This document shows, piece after piece, positions 1 through 13,423 of a stretch of DNA of 64,000 nt (positions within the stretch are counted from its first letter, which is position 1; the number at the start of each line of letters is the position of its first letter). Made by a program: the position numbers and the translations under genes. The notes under the pieces are model-generated. The model saw only the letters and a program-made list of their open reading frames with translations, searched no databases and had not been told where the DNA came from. Origin of the DNA: Sipunculus nudus (Eukaryota > Annelida > Sipuncula > Golfingiida > Sipunculidae); contig CM049316.1 in NCBI GenBank assembly GCA_026874595.1, positions 52,959,676-53,023,675 of the forward strand, given 5' to 3'.

Positions 1-603
1 AGAAGCAGTCGGATAAACCTCCAATAATGGGCAAGGAAGCAATTATTACGTCAGTCGGCCATACGGAAGTGACGCAAGCAAAATTAGAAAACAGTTTTGC
101 CTCATCGTCGCATACGAACTCACACACAAGTGGAATAGGACAAATAAGTCCGTCATTAAGTCCATCCCAAAGAATCCCGTCGCCAGACGTGACGTCACAC
201 GGACTAAGTCAAAGGTCATCAGACTCAAGTAGCCCTAAACAAACGCCGCAAAAACCTAAAATATGGTCAGTGGCTGATGTCGTCACAGCAGACGACACGA
301 AGGACAGACGGTCTCCGCGGACTGATACAGATGCTGTTATATCACACCCTCAGTATCCATCTAGTATGAACTCAATTAGGAAATGGTCATATTCTGGAAG
401 TAACGCAAGCAGTTTTCCTTACTCGTACCCCCTGCCGCCGAGCTTCACGGCTCCCGGGGCGTACTCTATGTCGGGAATGTCCGCATCAGTCACTAGTGCG
501 CTCGGTGCTCCGTCGAGGGTCACTTCCACGCAACTTCCGGGATATTCATCCGCCACGCCCATGACTATATCTTCTCTTTATGGTGCACCTAAATCTAGTT
601 CAG
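1..603 (+). CDS. Iroquois-class homeobox protein, penultimate exon (partial at left edge)
   Basis: The reading frame is open from base 3 to the splice donor and gives 200 codons that run off the left edge. The ATG at 27 is internal, because the frame is open upstream of it. The product is low-complexity and rich in Ser, Pro and Thr. It carries the motif KPKIWSVADVV at 252-284, which closely matches the KPKIWSLA motif found C-terminal to the homeodomain in Irx/Iroquois transcription factors. The TALE-type homeodomain itself is not in the window. The donor is CAG|GTATGT with the intron starting at 604, leaving the first base of a split codon (phase 1). Known Irx proteins are nuclear DNA-binding regulators of patterning, and this exon would encode the post-homeodomain regulatory tail. 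Without splicing the frame would add eight residues and stop at 627-629. The family call rests on the motif, the composition and the exon layout. Confidence 0.82.
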
Positions 604-3600
604 GTATGTATCAGTTTATATTCCAGTGATTTCTTCACAGTATCTAAACTTTAAGTACTTCTTATTTGAGTACTGCTTATTTTTCTCTCAAGAATCATCC
701 ATATGTTTGTGGACTTTAATTAAATGAATGCATTCTATGATACAGCTGCAAACATTTGAAATTTGAAACCTCTTTGAATGTAAGATATGATCAAAATACA
801 AGGAGATGTGACTCACACACGTAAAATACGCTCTGGTGTGCGAAACGTATCTTGATACCAGCAGCTCGACTGAGGACTTGCTACCAGTCCAGTGTATATA
901 TGACTAGTATATAGTCGTTCACCCAGCGAGTGCACTATAATTCCCCGTCAGGATTTACACGTTAGTTGTACGTCTTATCCTTCTGAACGCAGGCACATGG
1001 GGGTAAAGCCCTGCCCGGACTTTTTTCATGATTTTGAGGGGCGGGGCTGGCTACATGATATCATACTGCGAGTTACTGCGGGTCAGAAACATGGTTATAA
1101 TAAGAGTGAGGATATGATTACATTTACCAAAATGTAACGCACAGGTCTATAAAGAAGCCATGCTTTTTTTTATATCTATCTCTCTATGTACACCTGCTGG
1201 ACTAAGAACTGGACCCCCTCTATAGTTCCATACCCTTCCCCTTTTCCATTCGAGGGGTAGCATTAGAAAATGTTCGGGGCTAACAAGGAAAGCTCGTAAT
1301 ATCTTCTTTGTGGGGTTGTCTTGGTAAACTGAGAAGCACAATTTGGTGTTCGCACATACACGCGCCATAAAAGTAATCATATCAAATTGAGACCGATCCG
1401 TCGGAGCGATGTGAGAGAGAGGGGGACACAGAGCGCGCCGAATAAATCTGGCAATTTATCGTGCAGACGACATTCCACCAGCTGGCTCTTATTACCATAT
1501 CCTACCCGCTACAGCTTCAAAGGCAACTTTATATGTTTCTCTAATTTGTTTCGCATAATGGCTTTGCCAAATGTCCAAAAGCGACCCATTTATATCCTCG
1601 CCGGACAGCTCCCGCCGCTGTGCCTCAAGTGCCGTAAAGCGGCGTCTATTTTGCGACGTTATTTATGTGTGTATGATATAATGAGTACATTTGTCTTCAG
1701 TTTGTGAACATTGCCCCACGGTCGAGCTGCAATTATAATGTATAAATAAATATGTTCACAAGATGTCGGTTTCATTTTGCTTACCCGTGAATACTGAGCG
1801 AAAGGACAAAGGATGTAAGCGTCGCGGAAATGGTCACTCGGAGCTCGTATAGGCCAAAAGGGAGATGCTATATGTTCTGTTCTGTTGGAGGAGCTGCGTG
1901 TAGTATCCGCGCGTTTATCAAGCTTCTGAATGGCACTGTTGTAAACCTATATTTTCAAAGCTGGTGTGTAATAAACAAAACTTTTGTATTTTATTGATAT
2001 GATATTAACTAATTAAAACGATTTTTTTATATCAAAGGATTCCTTATATGCACAAGTGTGCAAATTAATTAATATATATTTAATTGACATCTTCCATTTT
2101 GTATAATTTTTAAATAGTTATAAAGTTGGGAAAAGTTACTTGCTTTAAAAATAGTTTTAACCTTATACAAACTTTGTGGTCCTGGAGCGCTATATAAAAA
2201 GCACATCTTCGTGTCCAACTGCTTATCACGTATATTGTAGTCACTGAAAAATGTTAACGGAGCGGATCTCGACACTGTAATATACGTACGATCTGTTATT
2301 CCATTTTGTGTAAGTCGTGTTTCCACTACAGAAGGCAACTATACAATGATTGTTATAAACATCTAAAGAATATTAGGTGTTTTATTTGCATGAGAAATGC
2401 GGAGACTTGTTTACCGTCGTTAGAGGGTTGTGTATGAAGCTCTGGGTGTCGATATCAAGCCAAGTTGCTGAAATTTAATTACCATCTGCACGGGCATATT
2501 GATGACAGAAATGTGTCCTAAATCTGATTAACACGTCACTTAGCAAATGGCATTCACCCTAATTGCCGCCATTTTTGTCGGGACTGATATGCGGGAGGTG
2601 AAATCGATATTTTAATTGTGCCGGAGTTTGATATCCGAGCGCCGGTGGGCAAACTGCCGTTCCAGTGTTGGCTGTTTGCATGACATGGAAGCACGCGTTT
2701 GCACAAGACATTATCACTACTTGGAGTCTAAACAGCCATCTTTTTCTGGACGCACTTGATAATTTCCGGCTCTTCTGAGGCTGGATTGGGGCGCCTGCCT
2801 TTGTTTTGTCTGTAAGGACTGGTATTGTCTCTTGTGGAAACCCAAGCTGGGCCGGTGCTGGGCTTGTAGGAGCACAGCGCGCTTCCAGGAAATGGGAGGC
2901 GAACCCTGCCCCTCGCCGATGATAGCTTCTCTCTGTCGTCTGCTGGGGGATCACGTTTAACCGCGCGAGACTTGTGAGGGGCACAGAACGGAAAATCGAA
3001 GCCTCTTCCCACCGATCTGTGAAAGCGCAAGGATTTGTGCCGCCGTTCTCCAAAGCGACAAAGGCATTTTAATCCGCGGGTTGGAACAAATGCTGATCGC
3101 TTTTCCATTTAGCCGTTTCCCATTCGGCGGCCACGGAGGAAGAGCCGAGGGGTTAACGGGACTCGTTGTTGATGCGTTATTTCCTGATAAGAACCTCATG
3201 TTGACTCGGGGGCTTAATTTGTATGACTTAATTAATTTCATCAATCCGTGCACGTCTCCTTGTATGATCATATCTGCTGCGTAACACGATGAAGAAATAA
3301 CTCAATATGATTTATATTGTCAAACCTGATTTGTTCATTTTTATGCTTTTTTTATGTTTGATATGGAAAAATATGCTGTTATAACAAATGCCCTTATAAC
3401 GGTGGTAAATGTTAATGAAAAAGATAAACTATTTTCAAAATCGCATACTTTGGTTCAGGAAGTATATTTTTATATTTGTCATATTTCAATTTATTATATT
3501 GTCATTCAAAAGTTCTGAAACCAATTCCAATTTTATATCGATTTTTTTCCTCTTATATGGAACCTCGACTTAATTTTCAGTAATGGTGCGTATACAACTA

Positions 3601-3804
3601 AGAGTTCATAATCTTAGCCATTCAAAGTTTTTTTTCTTTATCGATTTAATATATCCATATGATGTGCCCCAAATTGCCTCAAGTGTCCAAATATACCAGT
3701 ACATCCAAATGTGCAAAATATAGAGGCAACGCATGTCATTGTATACACAGAATCATCGCTATTATAACGTGTCGTCTCGCATTCATAATAAATGAACTCT
3801 GCAC

Positions 3805-3805
<1 letters not shown>

Positions 3806-3853
<48 letters not shown>

Positions 3854-3863
3854 CAATGCCCCC

Positions 3864-3918
<55 letters not shown>
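3806..3918. repeat. Paired (TA)n microsatellites
   Basis: Two TA arrays (3806-3848 and 3867-3918) are separated by 18 bases. The second is bracketed by CTCGATAT and ATATCGAG, so its ends form an inverted repeat. Confidence 0.95.
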
Positions 3919-3921
<3 letters not shown>

Positions 3922-4714
3922 GTTAAAGGAATAAATTAAACCTCAACGTTCCTAGATATACAACAGAAACTGTGTTTTACGGCAAGACTCCATATGTTTC
4001 AGGCTGGCAGAACTTCATAATTGTCCCTGGAAGATATACACAATGAGTGCAGTGCTGAAATGCATTTGAGGGTGTCCTTTATATACGTTACTCCCCCGAT
4101 ACAATCACTGTCAGTGGTCCGTCACTATAGCCTCACACAAAGTAAAACCTCTCTCCCCTTAGAGTACACGAGCTGGGCTTGGTTAGGTCTCTTGGTGGCC
4201 TTTTACCGCTCTTGCCAGTGTCTTTGATTGACTGACAAATGCTATTTGATCCTAAATACATAATGACCAACAATAATTTTTCTTCTGTTCACAGCTATCG
4301 GAAACTCTAGCGGTGCTAAATAGGGAGTGACAAGGACGTTCAAAGAGACAGCCTTCCCACTGCGACCGCCAAGAAATTCTGGGCCATTATGGCCTGAAAA
4401 TGGGAGGAAATTGGCGGAAATTGTAGCGACCTGACACGACAGCATATTGTGCACGTGACAACTAGTGTCCTCTGGGCGACGCCATCTTGTGAGAAATTTC
4501 TGTCGGAACTATTCTTCAGGCCAGGCAGGCCTGTGTGTACACCTTACACTTACAGTCATCAAGTCTAAACTGAAGGTCGTAAAACGCAGAAGTTATTTTC
4601 CTTTATATAATGAACCATGCACAGTAAAACCAGGATTTATAGGGACTTTTTTTAAACATATAACGCATATATAATGTAAACTTCTGGTCAGGAAATATTT
4701 GAGATCATCCTTTT

Positions 4715-4717
<3 letters not shown>

Positions 4718-4781
<64 letters not shown>
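4718..4781. repeat. (TA)n microsatellite in the Irx intron
   Basis: An uninterrupted TA array of about 64 bases. Confidence 0.95.
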
Positions 4782-4782
<1 letters not shown>

Positions 4783-5088
4783 CATGGGTCAACACACACA
4801 GGAACAGAATTCAACATATATAAGGAACTGAAACAATGGACTAACGTCTACATTTTGCTTTAAGTATGAGTGTATGGCAAACCTGTCTGTTTTCAAAGTC
4901 ACAATGGTCCTGTCTTAATTATCTGTATATTGCCCGAAGGTGTTTCTTGAATATATTCATTTTCAGTTTGACATTGTTTCATTATAATATATTGTGTTGT
5001 TCTTGCACAATGTTATTGTACAGAGATATAATAAATCGTATATAAAGATTTTATGCATGATATCTTCATTTATCACAATCTTTGTTTT

Positions 5089-5092
5089 TTAT

Positions 5093-5125
<33 letters not shown>

Positions 5126-5126
5126 C
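5089..5126. repeat. (CA)n(TA)n compound microsatellite
   Basis: A short CA run passes into a TA run. It is followed at 5130-5145 by a few GGAT units. Confidence 0.85.
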
Positions 5127-5902
5127 ATAAATGGATGGATGGATGGAAGATTGAAGGAATGATAAAAGAATCAATGAATGAATGATAAATGAATCAATGA
5201 AAACACACGAAAGATACTTCATATAAATATTAAAAAATATATATAAAATCCGATGTCAAATATTTGAAAATGCTTGTGAAAGGTATTAGCAGAACAGCGA
5301 ATTAAATTAAACAGACTTTAAAAGCCTGATATATTTTGTAAAACATTATCTTGACGACCATAATATGACTATTATTTCTCAATAAAGATTTCTCCTCGTG
5401 TTATGGGGCTGTTTCTCAAACGTAAAACTATATATATATATATATATACTGACTCAAAGTTTCATACTAGCGATTATTATTTAGTGTTATACCTATCTAT
5501 AAAAACGCCGTCTGTCATGTCAAAGTTTATCAACTGAAAAATTAAAAACGAATAAGGAAAGTAGTAAGGTTAATTAAATAAAACGTTTCAATTAAATTAG
5601 GCAAAATTAATGTCCATTCAAAATATTTAATTTGAAGTCTAGATATGCATATCTTTATTATACAAGTATATCGGCGCGCATAGATCAAGTGCACGCATCG
5701 GACATTTCATAATTAAATAAAAAAAAATGGGTTAAAAATTATTCTACAGGCAAAAAAATTTTTTACGAACTTCTTTGTCTATTATGATGGCTTGACATAG
5801 AATAAAAGACACATGCCAAATAATATACCCTGTGCATCTCGCGAATTATGTCATCTTTGAACTATAAGATGAGGTTTATCTTTTGACTGTTGTTTGTGAT
5901 AG

Positions 5903-6084
5903 ACAAGCCTAATTGTAATAAGGCGGTCCAGTCAAGTTATACGAAGCAGAGCCAGTGGGGTAGCAGTAATCTAAGCCAATCAGGCGGCAGTGTTTCAAGC
6001 ACTTCGGATCTACAGAGCATTTCCTCTTGTATCACAAAAGAAGAGGGGGACTTCATAACGTCAGGAAAACAAATCTCCGTTTAA
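5903..6084 (+). CDS. Iroquois-class homeobox protein, last coding exon
   Basis: This exon starts after the acceptor TAG. Its first two bases complete the split codon from base 603 to give Asp, and 59 further codons follow to the TAA at 6082-6084. The joined frame therefore ends in ...ITSGKQISV, and the part of the protein visible in this window totals 260 residues. The peptide is rich in Ser, Gln and Thr like the preceding exon, and frame and phase match exactly, which is the main evidence that the two belong together. I do not recognise a named domain in it. The upstream TTG-initiated extension of this frame is intronic, not a separate gene. Alternative 3' exons cannot be excluded. Confidence 0.72.
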
Positions 6085-6849
6085 GCTCTCTTGTTGCCGA
6101 TGTAGCAGAGAGAGCTGAGCTGGCGCTAGCTAAACGCGGACGTTTCCATCCTACAATCTTCATACAACAAGCAGTCCACCAACTCTCACATTATCTCTAG
6201 ACTCGACTTCAAAGCAAGAAGGCCTAATATTTAGTCCGGCTGTGAGTGTGTAATATGTCAAATTGTGAAGGGCCCCTTGTCATTTGACAGCGTAATCAAT
6301 CCGTGTCAGACATGGCAAATCCTGGACTGGCAACCAGAGGCTGCTGTTGGTGCTGCTGGTTCACTTGTACTTCCCGTAATTCTTTCTTTACACGGTCAGA
6401 AACAATTCATCCTATATCCTAGTTCTTATAACCGACACGCTCGGCCCCACACCGTTTACAACGGAATCTTCATTTTACTTTACATGCAAATTCAGAAATT
6501 CTCATACTAGCGGGAAAACAGTAACCTACCTGGTGTTTATTCTTCTATAAATGAACCAAATGTAAAGGCCTAAGTGTAAATTGGAATTTAATCTGTGAAA
6601 GATTTAGACATAGGCTCAATGTTTGTATGGAAAAGAACACCCGCTCACCACCAGTTATATACGGCGATAAGGCTGCTCGGTGTTGACACTGAAAAAACAT
6701 AAATACGATAAAGGGACAATTGTTTGTGCTCAGTATCCTGGTAACAAAAAGGTTAATTTAAATATATTTTAGTGAAGATCTAACAGATACCCACTTACGA
6801 AACGCATGAAGTAAAATGAGGTATGTGAAGCTTATGTTTATACATGTTG

Positions 6850-6930
<81 letters not shown>

Positions 6931-7470
6931 AATTGTCCTAATGTTTCGGATGCACTTGTAATATGTTCATTAATATATTACTAAGGCGCTCTGTGTTTAC
7001 CTTGGAATATTTTAGATACCTTTTAAGCACACAGTACATAATCACGTTTATTGGAAAAGCTAAATGGACAAGAATTTATTGAAGTACCAATACCCCCGGA
7101 AAATGTCATTATTATAATGTGAAGTGGATACACGTTGAGCACATGAAATGCTGATACTTTTTTCTCTGTGCCGGAAGGATTAGTAACCTCAGCACTTGAG
7201 GCTTCATTCAATTAGCTCCTTCAATTTCTCCATAATCCGTTCATTTTTTCCAAGCGGCTTTTGATAATTATTGATTTTTAAAATAACTTGTTTAAAAAGT
7301 TTAATTTAATGCTGGAAAGATATTGAATTATTACCCTTTTCTAGAGGACCTTTCTCCTTTGATTAGCATATTGTTATATCACACGTATGCTTTGCATTAT
7401 ACCAGGCAACTTTGGTAACAAAAGCTAATCCAGATTTCATATAAAAATAAAACACTCTGACTAACTTTCA
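6085..7470 (+). other. Putative 3' UTR and proximal downstream flank of the Irx gene
   Basis: Sequence directly after the Irx stop codon. It is non-repetitive to about 6,840, where a (TA)n(GA)n compound repeat begins. Candidate poly(A) hexamers are ATTAAA at 6926-6931 and AATAAA at 7446-7451, but which one (if either) is used cannot be told from sequence. The 81-codon plus-strand frame at 6265-6510 is not recognised and is probably fortuitous. Confidence 0.4.
6852..6927. repeat. (TA)n(GA)n compound microsatellite
   Basis: About 46 bases of TA pass directly into about 30 bases of GA. The same TA-to-GA junction recurs near 17.5 and 24.3 kb. Confidence 0.95.
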
Positions 7471-7565
7471 GGACTGCGAATGAATATATATTTTGTTAAT
7501 ATATATAATCTCTGTCTTATAATAATAATCTTAATCTTAGAACTATGAGAATAACCAAGAGATAA

Positions 7566-7618
<53 letters not shown>

Positions 7619-10031
7619 GAGAAAGATGATTTTATTAAAAATATGAATCGGCACATATTTTAAAACAACGTTTTGCCCCAAACTAATTATACGTATACTC
7701 ATATAGGGACATATAAGTATGTGAATAATTTATTCAAAATAAACACAGGTTTTCATATACGGTGTCGTATTTCGTTCACACATTCAGACCGTGTGGGTGA
7801 TCTGGTGATGTATATAAGTATTTATACCTGTCACTGTGTGACAGTTCGGCCAGCCCGTCAGCTAAACTTATTGATCCTGTGTGACAATATATCTGGGCCG
7901 TGGATTGACATATTAAGAAGAATCACTCGAGTGACAAGGAATTCATAGAATAATAACTTGCCGGGACAGCTACGACTAATTTTCAACTTGACATGCGACA
8001 GCCCCGGGTGCAAAAGCTCAGCTCATATATCAGACAGATATTTGTTAAGCCTGTGGCCCTTTGCAGCCGGCGCTGAAAGCAGAGGTTCATAGTCTGACGG
8101 ATCATAAAGAAAAAAATGAAACTGCTAGATATATGCTCTTTAGGACTAGAGAAAGTGACAGGTTATAAGTAATGGCAGCGTGGAGTTTGATGAATGATAC
8201 TGGAGCGCAGGGAATCCCCTCCAAGCATGTTGATAACGTCCCGATTGACACGGTACACAATGGTCTTCACCGCGTCCGCCACTGTGTGCACTCAAGCGGA
8301 ACGCTCCCCGTGCGCGCTCTTTCCGATGTTTGATCGTTTGAAGGTTGGGAGTTAAGGACCAACACTGACAACTCTGACCACGCCGGCCTGGTCAGTGTAC
8401 TGTTGTAACCGTGTGACAACAAGCTCCCCCAAACTCCTCGAGGCTGACCACGGATGAGCGGTTACGACCACAAGAAGGAGCTGCTCCCGTCTTCACCGAG
8501 GCCACAAGTACCTCTCACGGGGGTCTAATTGGCCAGGAACTGTCAGACCTCTATTAATCGTCACTGTTCAAGTAACCGGTGTGGCTACTTCTCTTCGCAT
8601 TATTTACGATGTTGGGCTATTATTATTTAAGCGCTAATTACTGGACCAATTGAAAAGGCCTGAAAACGTTATATATCAGATCATTGAGTTGCACCTTGGT
8701 AGGGGGCGCGTAAATAGCCCATAAAAATTGTCGTGTGCACAATGAAATTAGCATCAGCGGGCACCATGAGAGGGTGTCGCGCGCAAATCGTATATTCACG
8801 CAGACCGTTGGACACCGTTGTGAATTCGTGAAAGGTGCTGAACCGAAGGTACAGGGTAATTTCCCCCCATCGGCTCAACGCTACCCCCCGGGCACTGGCC
8901 TTACAATGATCAATGGGATTTGAAACATGGCGGCCCACAATGGTCTTCATGTGCGTCAAGCAACGCCAGCGGTGACAATCATGCCAAAATTGGCTTTAAT
9001 AAAATGGATATTATATCGCTCTTTATGCTGACCCAGTTTTCAAACGGCGCTGAAGGGTCATCTCAACAGCTATATTTGTTATATAAAGAAGACCAATTTG
9101 ACTAGGCCCACCAGATATGTTCCCAATATGCACTGCTTGAACAGTCTCACTTTGTTCCTTAATATACATTTCACTCATTCACGTTCTGTCTATAATGTAT
9201 ACGTATACACGTAATTTTATATATAGAAACAGGATCTGTTGCTATATATATACTGCCGAGAAACTTGCAAGCATGCATGTAGGCCAAATTCTATGGTACT
9301 TTTTTTTTCATTTAAAAACCCCGATTAATGCATTATCTCCAATGCATGTATATTCTAGCTACTTTAAAAGTGCGTCCTTGGTAAATCGTACATGTGCATG
9401 TGAAATATGTGCCCAAGATTGTAATTATATCTAGTTTAAATATATCCCACGGGAAAGAAGTTAGCACGGCATGTTTACAGTTTGTCTATATATATAGGTT
9501 TATATAAACGTAACTTTTGTTATATGTACATATATGTATGTAAATAACTTAAATTACATATGTATATCGTATTAAATATTAATAAAATCCAATAAATGTT
9601 GCATGGAAGCCATAATGTATATATATCCTTTATTGTCTAGTATAACAACAGTCTTTATTAACAGAGTCACAAAACTATTAAATATGCAAGTGTGCCATTG
9701 TCCATAAATTTATCTAAACAAACCCAAGCAATATATTACAGGGGTCTGAAAGTAACCCCTGAGATTATTGGCCATTGTGAATTATTTGATTTTCCTGTAT
9801 TCCTGGGCGATTTAATCATTAGCAATGTAGTTGGCGTGTTCTCATTTATTATCTTGACTCCTCATAATTGCACCATTGTCTGTGTACAAGTATAAAGAAT
9901 GCTATCCACATGACTATCAGACCACATGTCTATCAGACCAGATGTAATTGATGTTCTAATGAATAATTAAAATAAAGAGAAGGACAGTTGTTATCAAGTT
10001 AGCTCCACCCGGAACATACTTTTGTTGGTTA
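7471..10031. other. Intergenic, no gene recognised
   Basis: This stretch has a (TA)n array at 7567-7613. A more balanced-composition block at about 7,960-9,080 has no simple repeats and several short frames on both strands (for example 8681-8959 minus, 92 codons), none of which I recognise. AT-rich filler follows from 9,120. The block at 8-9 kb is a reasonable place to look for conserved noncoding sequence. Confidence 0.5.
7567..7613. repeat. (TA)n microsatellite
   Basis: An uninterrupted TA array of about 47 bases. Confidence 0.95.
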
Positions 10032-10159
10032 ATATATATACATATATACATATATACATATATACATATATACATATATACATATATACATATATACATA
10101 TATACATATATAAATATATACATATATACATATATACATATATACATATATACATATAT
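10032..10159. repeat. (CATATATA)n minisatellite
   Basis: About 128 bases of an 8-bp unit CATATATA with very few changes. The long Tyr/Ile/Met/Cys frames read through it are repeat artefacts. Confidence 0.93.
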
Positions 10160-11705
10160 TCCTGAACTTAAATATTTTAAATATTTTAACCTTTTTAATG
10201 CCATTCAGCATGATTTAAACGTTTTTATATAACTAATGAAGATAATTTGTATAGGTTTTTATTCAAAAACAGTTAAATAGAACATTAAATATATAATAAT
10301 TATTACATAGTTATTCGTCAATCTCTATATTGCATGGCGAAGTAATATATTTATTTATATAATTAAGTCATTATCTATTATTTAACGTTAACATAATCAA
10401 AAATTTTTTAATTATATATATTTATATAATAAGAATACACATGCATATAAATAAGTAAATACATAAACACCCATAAATATACTCATGACGCCAGTGTATA
10501 ATCAAACGTTTAGCTGTTTTTTTCGGGGTTTACATAAAATACAGATGTTGTGCAAACAATAATCGTTAAATACCCAGCTTTTCTGGGACAATCCAGAAAT
10601 ACAAATTAATGTACATGCAATCACGTGAGGAGGCAGTGTTTACAGATTTTATAGTCGTGTATAAATAGACTACAGATGGTTGATCGGATCTTGACGGGTC
10701 TGTGTGTCACGGGGTAGCGATGTAAGCCGCTTTTACCCGCTCCTACCCTATTCAAGCGTGATCAAGTACTTTTAACCCCGAGGCGGACTCCTCGGGTCGT
10801 GTTTTGAATACAGTCTGAGCGTGCTTAAGAGAGAAGGGCCGGGGTATTAGCCCCAACGATTCAGTTTAACGGACCTGTCTGTAACTAAAGCGATTTTAAA
10901 CAAGCGCCAACTTGCCAAGATTCTCTGATGGACAGTTTGTCCCCACCAACATGTTGGCTCATCCCAACAGTAAACGCGCACCAATGTTTTTGCAGCCTGT
11001 TTAACAAGCCTCCAAGATGTCGGCATGTGTGCATAGTGCTCTCTCTTTAAACCTTTCCTCGGGCTGGAATTAAAACTGCCCGGCCAGGTAACGAAGCACA
11101 ATGCCCCACCCTCCCAACTCTGCTGGCGTGTTTTATGTGCACATTGAGCCGGGGTTCATCATGTTGACATTGGTAAATGTAAACAAATAAGTGTTAAAAG
11201 GTTAAATACGCCACCACAATATATTACACATGCTGGCGTAATCTGCCATCCAGCTAAGCCAAAGGCAGCTTACAGATAGAGCAACTGTTTAGTCCCCCCG
11301 GGTATAATCGACTAAAGTTACCCCTTTTCCTTAGGTGTGTGGCGAGGTGGTACTCTACCCTCCCGGAGGGGACAAATCTCTCATTGTGTTTAATGCCCCG
11401 CGCTAAGTTCGTGTTATTTTGTTTAAACAAGTCCGGTAAGCTCCGTGTTGAAGCGACGTGTCATACATCGTTATCCTGCAACCCCGTTTTCCTTACAGAT
11501 CTACCTCACTCCTTATGTTTTCCTTAAAACAAAACTCTTCCCGTCGTTAGAATCGTTGCTGATTATCTACATCATAGTGTTATATAGTATACGCCCTGAA
11601 TTACACCCGCATAATCATACATATATATAAAGTATAAAATATAGAGAAGAATAAAATAATTACAATATATAAATGAGTTAATAATGATATTTTAAAAAAA
11701 AAATC

Positions 11706-11736
11706 ATCTCTCTTTCTCTCTATCTCTGTCTCTTTC

Positions 11737-11787
<51 letters not shown>

Positions 11788-11798
11788 ATATATATATA
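11706..11798. repeat. CT-rich run followed by (TA)n
   Basis: About 35 bases of imperfect CT repeat pass into about 58 bases of TA, interrupted once by TTTA. Confidence 0.9.
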
Positions 11799-13363
11799 AC
11801 ATTTGTTTGATAAATCTCCGTGCTGTTATAGTTTAATTTATCGGTCTTTCATCATTTGCTTTTACTTATTTTTTAGTTTAAGGCTTTCAGAACTTGCTAC
11901 CTTTTTTATTCGAAAATATGTTCATTCATTTGTTCTTATATTCTCGTGTTTACATACCTTCATGTGCATATAAATTTACACACATGCACACATTCTCACA
12001 TATATAAATAAATAATTGAATGATTAAAATACAAAATAATGCCAAAATGCGTATAATATGCATATAATATGCATTTACAATATATATGTTTATATATATA
12101 TAAAGGTGTGTGTGTGTGTAAACAAAGTTATTCCTTCTAAATATAGATTTAGATGTGACAAGGAAACCAAAAATATAGTTTGGATATGAGTGTAAAAGGC
12201 CAGGTCGAGAGACCTGATCAAATGCTAAATTGATTATCGATCGCAGCTTTGTCAAATATATTAGCAAATTTAAGTTGTGAGAGGTTATGGGGCAAAAAAA
12301 GCGATTGAAGCAAAAAAGGAATTAATAAGAAATAAGTCGTGCAAATATTAGCACGGAAGGTGGGAGAGACGCGGGTTGTCTGGCTGGCTTTCTCGGGTCG
12401 GGGAGATGCCACCCTCTGGCAGCACGTATATGTTATTCACCACACACACTGGCCGTCACTTGCCGTAAAAGGCGTTTTCCTGACTCTGAGAAAGGGTTTC
12501 CGTCCCGCCCATATCAGGCCCGTTTGCCTAGAAACGTGCTTCCCTCCCCTGAATAGGAAGTGGCGCTGTGCATACACGAGACATTAGCACTGTATTTGAT
12601 GATGGAATGCATGTATTCTTTTCAATTTCCTTGTTCAGCTCCAATGTTTCTCTCACATTTCGCCTCAATGAAATTGGTTGTTGAAACTGTTATGGTGCAG
12701 TTGGAGCCAATTCAAGCCTCCAGGATATTGGAGCCGAGCTCTTGATAGTCTATTTCCGGACAAGAGATTCCATTTGATGCCGCCTAAATGACTAGAATTC
12801 ACGGCTTTATTTGCTGGGTCACGTGACCCGAGAAATCGACATGTCTGCATGGGGAATTAATTTTTCTAGTGCGAGGCGTCACCACCAGGTGTCTTTGAAC
12901 GCCAGAGAAATGTTTTCGTTTCCTTTTATTTTACATAAGCAATTTCTCATTGAAGAATTTACTTTGCTAAGTAATAAGATGAGAAAGTTGATATTAATAT
13001 AAGCTTTTATACATTACTGAAATAAACGTACATCTCTTGGCAAATCATTGTCATGGGACTCTATGCCAATCACTCAATCACTATACTGCGCTTACGCAAT
13101 ATCTACATAATGTTTTACAATTTACATGTTTTCAAAGCTCGTTCAGCCTTTTTTTACAATTTGATGAGTAGCACGTGATTCAGACTGGAAATCTATAGAA
13201 CTGAATACTAAATGCCTACGTGCAACAAAAACATATGAAAAAACTTCTACATTTTTTTCTACAAATCTGATATATATCATCTGCCACTTCGTCTCTTATC
13301 AATTTGTCTCAGTCGTTCAATTTATTATAATTTATTGAACCTGAAATTTTCGTGTGCTTGAGG

Positions 13364-13370
<7 letters not shown>

Positions 13371-13420
<50 letters not shown>
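13371..13420. repeat. (TA)n microsatellite
   Basis: Fifty bases of AT followed by GCATGCATG. Confidence 0.95.

Positions 13421-13423
<3 letters not shown>

Larger units (their letters stand above)
604..5902 (+). other. Irx last intron, about 5.3 kb
   Basis: The intron is bounded by a GTATGT donor at 604 and a TAG acceptor at 5900-5902, preceded by a T-rich tract. It holds (TA)n arrays near 3.8, 4.7, 5.1 and 5.4 kb. A better-composed, less AT-rich stretch without simple repeats lies at about 2,540-3,280; it contains a 164-codon minus-strand frame (2559-3053) that resembles no family I know. The first 1.8 kb also has mixed composition. No other exon could be supported. Cis-regulatory elements are plausible but not demonstrated. 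Confidence 0.7.

Noticed and set aside
2559-3108. Minus-strand frames of 164 and 126 codons in the Irx intron
   Set aside because: They overlap each other in different frames, resemble no family I know, and lie in a mixed-composition intron block where chance frames are expected.
5890-5902. Separate small gene starting at a TTG upstream of the last Irx exon
   Set aside because: These bases are the acceptor region of the intron; the frame is explained by splicing in phase to the upstream exon.
10655-10670. TATA-box-like TATAAATA
   Set aside because: No gene or start site follows; such strings are common in AT-rich DNA.
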